64,000 bases of DNA. Origin: Kaistia defluvii. Lineage in GTDB: Bacteria; Pseudomonadota; Alphaproteobacteria; Rhizobiales; Kaistiaceae. Positions 58,761 to 64,000 of the stretch are shown here, piece by piece. Below the pieces are notes generated by a model. It saw only the letters and a program-made list of their open reading frames with translations. It searched no databases and had not been told where the DNA came from. The DNA is taken from the NCBI RefSeq assembly GCF_040548815.1, contig NZ_JBEPSM010000001.1, forward strand, positions 558,001-622,000. Direction: 5' to 3'. The stretch's first letter is position 1, and the number at the start of each line of letters is the position of its first letter. Both the position numbers and the translations under genes were made by a program.

Positions 58761-60200
58761 ATGATGGACCTCGCTACGTTCCCCTCGCTCATGCCGTTCC
58801 TGCCGGAGCTGACGCTCGCGGTCGGAGCGCTCGTGCTTCTGATGATCGGCGCCTTCGGCGGCGAACGGATGACCTCGCTCGTCACCACGCTGGCGGTGCT
58901 GCTGGTTCTGGTCGCCGGTCTCGTGCTGGTCTTCAAGGCCGAGGACGGCGTCACCTTCAACGGCGCCTTCGTGCTCGATCCGTTCGCGCGCTTCATGAAG
59001 CTCCTGGCGCTCGCCGGTTCCGGCTTCGCCATCATCATGTCGACGAACTACACGAAGCGGGAGAAGATCGCCCGTTTCGAGTATCCGGTGCTGATCCTGC
59101 TCGCGACCCTCGGCATGATGCTGATGATCTCGGCCAACGACCTGATCGCGCTCTATCTCGGCCTCGAGTTGCAGTCGCTCGCGCTCTACGTCGTCGCCGC
59201 CAGCAACCGCGACTCGGTCCGGTCGACGGAAGCCGGCCTCAAGTACTTCGTGCTCGGCGCGCTCTCGTCCGGCATGCTGCTCTACGGCATTTCGCTGATC
59301 TATGGCTTCACTGGCCACACCCAGTTCCAGGGCGTCGCAACCGCGCTGAGCGCAGGTCCGATTTCGGTCGGCGTGGTGTTCGGCCTGGTGTTCGTCATCG
59401 CCGGCCTTGCCTTCAAGGTCTCGGCCGTGCCGTTCCACATGTGGACGCCGGACGTTTATGAAGGTGCCCCGACCTCGGTGACGGCCTTCTTCGCCGCTGC
59501 GCCGAAGGCAGCCGCCATGGCCCTGTTCGTCCGCGTTCTGGTCGGCGCCCTGGGTCCGGCCACGGCGGACTGGCAGCAGGTCATCACCTTTATCGCTATC
59601 GCCTCGATGATCCTCGGCGCCTTCGCCGCGATCGGCCAGCGCAACATCAAGCGCCTGATGGCCTATTCGTCGATCGGCCATATGGGCTTCGCGCTTGTCG
59701 GCCTCGCCGCCGGCACCGAGGCGGGCGTACAGGGCGTGCTGATCTATATGGCGATCTATGTCGCCATGACGCTCGGCGCCTTCGCGGTGATCCTGTTCAT
59801 GCGCCGCCAGGGCACGATGGTCGAGGACACCAGCGATCTCGCCGGCCTGTCGCGAACCCACCCGGTCGTCGCCTTCATCTTCGCGATGATCCTGTTCTCG
59901 CTGGCGGGCATCCCGCCGCTGGCCGGCTTCTTCGCCAAGTTCTACGTCTTCCTCGCCGCCATCGAGGCGAACCTCTATGTGCTGTCGGTGATCGGCGTGC
60001 TGTCGAGCGTGGTCGGCGCCTTCTACTATCTCCGTCTCGTCAAGATCATGTATTTCGACGAACCGGCCGGCGCCTTCGAGCCGATGTCCGGCGAACTGCG
60101 CGTCGTTCTCGGTTTGTCGGGGCTGTTCGTCATCCTCTTCGTCTTCATCGCCGGCCCGCTGGGCACGGCGGCGAGCGTCGCAGCCAAGACCTTCTTCTGA
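58761..60200 (+). CDS. nuoN: NADH-quinone oxidoreductase subunit N
   Basis: A 479-residue antiporter-like subunit (ND2) with 14 helices. Signatures are [20 protein letters not shown] (Glu near residue 137), [39 protein letters not shown] and [14 protein letters not shown]. The start has two tandem ATGs at 58761 and 58764, preceded by GAGGA some 15 bases upstream, so either may be used. It is the last nuo gene, four bases before birA. Confidence 0.97.
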   Translation: MMDLATFPSLMPFLPELTLAVGALVLLMIGAFGGERMTSLVTTLAVLLVLVAGLVLVFKAEDGVTFNGAFVLDPFARFMKLLALAGSGFAIIMSTNYTKREKIARFEYPVLILLATLGMMLMISANDLIALYLGLELQSLALYVVAASNRDSVRSTEAGLKYFVLGALSSGMLLYGISLIYGFTGHTQFQGVATALSAGPISVGVVFGLVFVIAGLAFKVSAVPFHMWTPDVYEGAPTSVTAFFAAAPKAAAMALFVRVLVGALGPATADWQQVITFIAIASMILGAFAAIGQRNIKRLMAYSSIGHMGFALVGLAAGTEAGVQGVLIYMAIYVAMTLGAFAVILFMRRQGTMVEDTSDLAGLSRTHPVVAFIFAMILFSLAGIPPLAGFFAKFYVFLAAIEANLYVLSVIGVLSSVVGAFYYLRLVKIMYFDEPAGAFEPMSGELRVVLGLSGLFVILFVFIAGPLGTAASVAAKTFF

Positions 60201-60204
60201 TTTG

Positions 60205-61041
60205 ATGGAGTTCAAGCTCGGCCGGGCCTCCGCAGAAAGCGCCTACCGTCTCAAGTTCTTCGAGACGACGGGTTCGACAAATGCCGAGGGCCTGGCGGCC
60301 GCGCGCGCCGGGGATCCCGGCCGCTGCTGGTTCGTGACGGCGCAGCAGACGGCGGGCAGGGGGCGTCGTGGGCGCCCATGGGCGATGCCCGCGGGCAACC
60401 TCGCCGCCAGCCTCCTGGTCGTCGTTCCCAATCAGCCTGCCACCGCCGCGACGCTTGGCTTCGTGGCCGGGCTGGCGCTCGACGAGGCGCTGCGTTCGGT
60501 GGCGCCGGGTCTGGCGTTCCGGATCGGCCTGGATGGGATCGAAGGACATGGGCCGGCCGGCAGCCGCGATCGCCTGCGGCTCAAATGGCCGAACGACGTC
60601 CTGCTCGACGGCGCCAAACTGGCCGGCATCCTACTGGAAGCAGAGCCGCTTCCGGATGACCGCCTCGCGGTTGTGATCGGAATCGGTGTAAATGTCGTCG
60701 CGGCCCCCGAGGGCTTGCCGTATCCTGCGACGGCGCTTGCCGAACTGGGTGTCGGGATCGATGCGTTTCGCTTGTTCGAAGCGCTTTCCGACGCCTGGGC
60801 AAGCGTTGCACGCGTCTGGAATGAAGGTCGCGGTTTCAAGTCGGTAAGACGGCTATGGCTCGATCGTGCGGCCGGTCTCGGCGAGACGGTCGCCGTGCGG
60901 GTTGGCGAACAGGTATTCTCTGGAGTCTTCGAGACGATCGACGAGGAAGGCCGCCTCGTTATTCGTTCTCCCGAGGGTTTGGTTAGGACGATCGCCGCCG
61001 GCGAAGTCCATTTCGGTACAGTGGCGACGTCGAGGCAATGA
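60205..61041 (+). CDS. birA: Biotin--[acetyl-CoA-carboxylase] ligase
   Basis: A 278-residue biotin protein ligase without the N-terminal repressor helix-turn-helix of E. coli BirA, so it has ligase function only. The biotinyl-AMP loop is GRGRRGRPW near residue 53. The catalytic-site segment LRLKWPNDVLLDGAKLAGIL is near residue 130 and VIGIGVNV follows. The C-terminal SH3-like domain begins near residue 230. The start is an ATG four bases after nuoN, without an obvious ribosome binding site, so translation may be coupled. The stop overlaps rnj (ATGA). Confidence 0.93.
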   Translation: MEFKLGRASAESAYRLKFFETTGSTNAEGLAAARAGDPGRCWFVTAQQTAGRGRRGRPWAMPAGNLAASLLVVVPNQPATAATLGFVAGLALDEALRSVAPGLAFRIGLDGIEGHGPAGSRDRLRLKWPNDVLLDGAKLAGILLEAEPLPDDRLAVVIGIGVNVVAAPEGLPYPATALAELGVGIDAFRLFEALSDAWASVARVWNEGRGFKSVRRLWLDRAAGLGETVAVRVGEQVFSGVFETIDEEGRLVIRSPEGLVRTIAAGEVHFGTVATSRQ

Positions 61042-62717
61042 GCGCAAAAACAGCAGCTACGGACGACTTCGTCTTTCTTCCCCTGGGTGGCGTCGGCGAG
61101 ATCGGTATGAATCTCGCCCTCTATGGCTACGGCCCTTCCAATCGACGGCGCTGGATCGGCATCGATTTCGGCATCAGCTTCGGCGGACCGGATCTTCCCG
61201 GCGTCGATATCGTGCTGCCCGATATCCGCTACATGGTGGAAGAGCGCGACTTCATCGACGCCATCATCATCACCCATGCGCATGAAGACCATTTCGGCGC
61301 GCTGCTGGACCTGTGGCCGCGCCTGCGCGTGCCCGTCTATGCGAGCCCCTTCACCGCCGGGTTGCTCAACGCCAAGCGGGCGGCCCAGCCCGGTGCTCCC
61401 GAAATCCCGATCACCATCGTCCATCCCGGCGACCGGATCACGATCGGCGACTTCGAGGTCGAGTTCATCGCGGTCGCGCACTCGATCCTGGAGCCGATGG
61501 CGCTGGCGATCCGCACGCCACTCGGCACGGTGGTCCATACCGGCGACTGGAAGCTGGATCCCGCGCCGGTGCTCGGCCCGGTAACGGACGGTGCGCGATT
61601 CGCTGCCATTGGCGACGAGGGCGTGCTGGCGCTTGTCTGCGACTCGACCAACGCCATGCGCGATGGCCGCAGCCCAAGCGAGACCGAAGTCGGCCTGTCG
61701 CTGACCGAAATCGTCAAGGAAGCGACGGGGCGCGTGGCCTTCACCACCTTCGCGTCGAATGTCGGCCGCATCAAGTCGATCGCTCTGGCTGCCCAGGCGG
61801 CGGACCGGCAGGTCGTGGTGGTCGGCCGCGCGCTGCGCCGCGCCATCGAGGTCGCGACCGAGCTTGGCTACATGGAGGGCTTGCCGCCCTTCCTCGATGA
61901 AGAATCCTACGGCTACCTGCCGCGTTCCAAGGTCGTCGCGATCCTGACCGGCAGCCAGGGCGAGCCGCGCGCGGCGCTGGCCCGCATCGCCGAGGACGAG
62001 CACAAGTTCGTCGGCCTCTCGCCGGGCGACACGGTTGTCTTTTCGGCGCGTCCGATCCCCGGCAACGAGAAGGCGATCGGCAACATCATCAACGCGCTCT
62101 GCGACCAGGGCATCGTGGTGATCACCGACCGTGACCGGCTCGTGCATGTGTCGGGCCATCCGCGTCGCGACGAACTCGCCGAAATGTACGGCTGGGTTCG
62201 GCCTGAGATCGCGATTCCCGTGCATGGCGAGGCCATGCACCTCTGGGCGCACGCGGCCTTTGCCCGCGACATGGGCGTCAAGCAGGTGGTGCTGACCGAG
62301 AACGGCAATATCGTTCGCCTGGCGCCGGGTCCCGCTGAAGAGATCGACGACGTCCCGGTCGGCAGCCTCTACAAGGACGGCATGATCATCTCCGACGAGG
62401 ACGGCGTCGGCGTCCCGGAGCGACGCAAGCTCGGCTTTGCCGGCCATGTCGCCATCTCGGTGGTGCTCGATGCCAAGGGCGGCGTCGCCGTCGATCCGGA
62501 AATCGCGCTGACCGGCCTGCCGATCCAGGGCGTCTCCGGCCACCCGTTCGAGGAAACCGTCATGACGGCGGTGCTCGGCACGATCGAGAGCATCCCGCGC
62601 GCCCGTCGCCGCGACGCCGAACTGGTCCGCGAGGCGATTCGCCGCTCGGTGCGGGCTTCGGTCCGGCAGGCTTGGGGCAAAAAGCCACTTTGCACTGTGT
62701 TCGTCGCGATCGTATGA
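61038..62717 (+). CDS. rnj: Ribonuclease J
   Basis: A 559-residue metallo-beta-lactamase/beta-CASP exo- and endoribonuclease that processes rRNA and degrades mRNA in alphaproteobacteria. The metal site is His80-x-His82-x-Asp84-His85 (THAHEDHFG), with HTGDWKLD further on and beta-CASP motifs SGHPRRDELAEMYGWVRPEIAIPVHGE (motif B/C) near residue 375. The birA-rnj-mce neighbourhood downstream of nuo is characteristic of Hyphomicrobiales. Confidence 0.94.
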   Translation: MSAKTAATDDFVFLPLGGVGEIGMNLALYGYGPSNRRRWIGIDFGISFGGPDLPGVDIVLPDIRYMVEERDFIDAIIITHAHEDHFGALLDLWPRLRVPVYASPFTAGLLNAKRAAQPGAPEIPITIVHPGDRITIGDFEVEFIAVAHSILEPMALAIRTPLGTVVHTGDWKLDPAPVLGPVTDGARFAAIGDEGVLALVCDSTNAMRDGRSPSETEVGLSLTEIVKEATGRVAFTTFASNVGRIKSIALAAQAADRQVVVVGRALRRAIEVATELGYMEGLPPFLDEESYGYLPRSKVVAILTGSQGEPRAALARIAEDEHKFVGLSPGDTVVFSARPIPGNEKAIGNIINALCDQGIVVITDRDRLVHVSGHPRRDELAEMYGWVRPEIAIPVHGEAMHLWAHAAFARDMGVKQVVLTENGNIVRLAPGPAEEIDDVPVGSLYKDGMIISDEDGVGVPERRKLGFAGHVAISVVLDAKGGVAVDPEIALTGLPIQGVSGHPFEETVMTAVLGTIESIPRARRRDAELVREAIRRSVRASVRQAWGKKPLCTVFVAIV

Positions 62718-62754
62718 CGCCTGTGCGGACGCAACGTCCGCGAAGGAGCAGGGC

Positions 62755-63159
62755 ATGATCGGCCGACTGAACCATGTCGCGATCGCGGTGTCGGATCTCG
62801 ATGCCGCGGTGCGAACCTATCGCGATACGCTGGGCGCGCGGGTTTCCGCGCCGCTGCGGCTGCCCGCGCATGGCGTCGTGACGATCTTCGTCGAACTGCC
62901 GAACACCAAGATCGAGCTGCTGGCGCCGCTGGGCGAGGATTCGCCGATCGCGAAATTCCTGGACCGCAATCCGGATGGCGGCATTCATCACCTCTGCTAC
63001 GAGGTGGATGACATCCTGGCCGCGCGCGATCGGCTGAAGGCGGATGGCGCCCGAGTGCTGGGAGATGGCGAGCCGAAGATTGGCGCGCATGGCAAGCCGG
63101 TGTTGTTCCTGCATCCCAAGGACTTTTGCGGAACGCTGGTCGAACTCGAGGAGGCCTGA
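62755..63159 (+). CDS. mce: Methylmalonyl-CoA epimerase
   Basis: A 134-residue vicinal-oxygen-chelate protein that interconverts (R)- and (S)-methylmalonyl-CoA in propionyl-CoA assimilation. Two glyoxalase-fold repeats provide the metal ligands: His7 (LNHVAIAV), Glu in NTKIELLAP, His in GGIHHLCYEV and the late Glu in LVELEE. The ATG at 62755 has GAAGGAGC upstream. Mutase and carboxylase genes are elsewhere. Confidence 0.92.
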   Translation: MIGRLNHVAIAVSDLDAAVRTYRDTLGARVSAPLRLPAHGVVTIFVELPNTKIELLAPLGEDSPIAKFLDRNPDGGIHHLCYEVDDILAARDRLKADGARVLGDGEPKIGAHGKPVLFLHPKDFCGTLVELEEA

Positions 63160-63164
63160 ACACC

Positions 63165-63425
63165 ATGCCGATCTACAGCATTTTCGCCGTTTATTTCATC
63201 GTCTGGTGGCTGGTGATCTTCATAGTCCTGCCCTTCGGCGTCCGCACCCATGACGAGCAGGGCGATGTGCTGCTGGGAACCACCGAGAGCGCTCCGGCCA
63301 ATCTTCGTCTGGTTCGCAAGATGATCATCACCTCGGTCATCAGCGCGATCATCGTCTACGGTATCTGGTACGGCTATGTGAAGATGGGCTGGACCGCGGA
63401 AGTCCTCAGCCACATTTCGTTCTGA
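63165..63425 (+). CDS. DUF1467 family membrane protein
   Basis: An 86-residue small inner-membrane protein with two helices (IFAVYFIVWWLVIFIVLPFGV and MIITSVISAIIVYGIWYGYV) separated by a polar loop with THDEQGDV. This matches DUF1467, a family found next to mce and proS in alphaproteobacteria. The function is unknown. It starts five bases after mce and is surely co-transcribed with it. Confidence 0.87.
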   Translation: MPIYSIFAVYFIVWWLVIFIVLPFGVRTHDEQGDVLLGTTESAPANLRLVRKMIITSVISAIIVYGIWYGYVKMGWTAEVLSHISF

Positions 63426-63455
63426 TCCGGAAAAGAACAGCGCCAATTCGAGGCA

Positions 63456-63489
63456 ATAAAAAAGGCAAGATCCGCGAGGATCTTGCCTT
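63456..63489 (-). terminator. Strong Rho-independent terminator facing the minus strand
   Basis: A perfect 12-bp stem AAGGCAAGATCC / GGATCTTGCCTT (63462-63473 with 63478-63489) with a four-base loop. On the minus strand the stem is followed by a run of six T (63463-63458); on the plus strand it is followed by GAATAG. It therefore ends a leftward transcript, although no minus-strand protein gene lies to its right. Confidence 0.85.
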
Positions 63490-63660
63490 GAATAGTTCGC
63501 GTTCAACCCCTCAGCCGAGCTTTTCGCTCGATTGGCTTTGATCGAGCTCGTTATGGCGAGCTCGGCGGCAGCTGCTTTTCAGCGCGCCAGAGGGGGCTTC
63601 CTCCCAAGACTTAGACCGCGTGCCTTTGTTTGGAGCCACGCTTTATTGCGTGTTCCTTTA
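63456..63660 (-). ncRNA. Candidate structured small RNA, unidentified
   Basis: The minus strand from about 63656 to the terminator folds into several local hairpins: CACGC/GCGTG near the 5' end (63652-63637), CGAGCTC/GAGCTCG (about 63563-63544), CGAGC-GAAAA-GCTCG (about 63530-63516), a CCCCTC/GAGGGG pair enclosing the last two, then the terminator. A CATAAT -10-like box lies at 63665-63660 (minus) without a good -35. There is no credible open frame. It does not match tmRNA, 4.5S, RNase P or 6S as I know them. The existence of a transcript is inferred from the directional terminator and structure. Confidence 0.5.
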
Positions 63661-63665
63661 TTATG

Positions 63666-63926
63666 ACCCGACGTTATCCAATGCCCACGCGCTTGTCATC
63701 TAATTGTGCAAGGGCAGCCCATATTTTTTGCGTCAGTATGACTGACCTTAGTGGCGACGACGCGCGAAGGGAGCATTTGCGCGTCGGAATTTGCTTTGGA
63801 CGGGTTCTGGCAACTCTGCACAAGGCTTGATCAATGCCGCGACAAAGGCGCTGATTTCCGGGACTTGTGTTTTCGTCCGCGTATGGCTTGATGTGCGCCC
63901 ATTCGACTCGCTGGAGCCCTTTTCTG
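63666..63926. other. Upstream region of proS and of the candidate RNA
   Basis: About 260 bases with relatively A/T-rich patches and no credible gene. A 65-codon minus-strand frame overlapping the proS start lacks a ribosome binding site. Promoters for proS (rightward) and for the candidate RNA (leftward) are expected here but were not clearly identified. Confidence 0.4.
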
Positions 63927-64000
63927 ATGCGCCTTTCCCGCTCATTCCTGCCGACTCTCCGCGAGACGCCGAAGGAAGCCGAGATCGTTTCCCACCGTCT
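63927..64000 (+). CDS. proS: Prolyl-tRNA synthetase, 5' fragment
   Basis: The first 24 codons of proS run off the right edge. They read [20 protein letters not shown] and continue VSHR, the conserved start of bacterial/mitochondrial-type ProRS (family pattern MRLSR-Phe-x-Pro-Thr-x-Arg-Glu-x-Pro-x-x-Ala). GGAG lies ten bases upstream of the ATG. Its place after mce and DUF1467 fits alphaproteobacterial gene order. Confidence 0.88.
   Translation, partial: MRLSRSFLPTLRETPKEAEIVSHR

Noticed and set aside
63456..63660. Split (permuted) tmRNA in the gap before proS
   Set aside because: No tag-peptide reading frame of the Ala-Asn-Asp-Asn type and no T-arm or CCA-bearing acceptor half were found.
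63748..63945. 65-codon minus-strand frame at the proS start
   Set aside because: Overlaps the proS start, lacks a ribosome binding site and has shadow-like composition; the leftward terminator at 63456 is better explained by an RNA.

Overview
This is a GC-rich chromosomal window (roughly 63% GC by eye) from an alphaproteobacterium, most likely of the order Hyphomicrobiales (Rhizobiales). The evidence is the complete 14-gene nuo operon followed by birA, rnj, mce, a DUF1467 gene and proS; the glnB-glnA pair behind a sigma-54 promoter with nnrD divergent to it; the tig-clpP-clpX-lon-hup block; and an EcfG-type general stress promoter. I cannot name the species. There is no phage, insertion sequence, integrase or CRISPR array.

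Positions 1-11,200 hold transport and metabolism genes. They begin with a gene fragment at the left edge, then a divergent MFS transporter. A ugpBAEC-type importer follows, with a sugar-phosphate isomerase-like TIM barrel as its fifth gene. Three minus-strand genes come next: a DUF763 protein, a PabB-PabC fusion and an alpha/beta hydrolase. Positions 11,387-21,185 hold two convergent operons. One is a branched-chain-type importer (SBP, LivG, LivF, LivH, LivM). The other is rpiR, a cysteine hydrolase, a glutamine synthetase-like ligase, an N-formylglutamate amidohydrolase-like gene and an M20 deacylase. I read these two operons as one uptake-and-catabolism locus for an unidentified N-substituted amino acid or amide. 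It is the best candidate for an undescribed pathway here.

Positions 21,300-31,000 are mixed housekeeping and accessory genes: an AI-2E transporter, a DUF2934 protein behind an EcfG promoter, an MFS efflux pump divergent from a MerR regulator across a SoxR-box-like dyad, tRNA-Ser, a DUF971 gene divergent from moaA, an EamA transporter, a nitroreductase, an SMP-30 lactonase-like protein, a dispersed palindromic repeat and a YciA-type thioesterase.

Positions 31,000-45,165 are core genes: glnA and glnB (nitrogen assimilation), a DUF442 phosphatase-like protein, nnrD, tRNA-Leu, tig, clpP, clpX, lon, an HU protein, tRNA-Val, two identical tRNA-Asp genes, a FUSC-family protein and a small glycine-rich membrane protein. 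Positions 45,535-60,200 are nuoA-N, encoding respiratory complex I; NuoL carries a striking His/Asp-rich insertion. After birA, rnj, mce and DUF1467, a roughly 500-base gap before proS carries a strong minus-strand terminator and several hairpins, suggesting an unannotated small RNA.

All calls come from reading the sequence and its translations. No database search was run.
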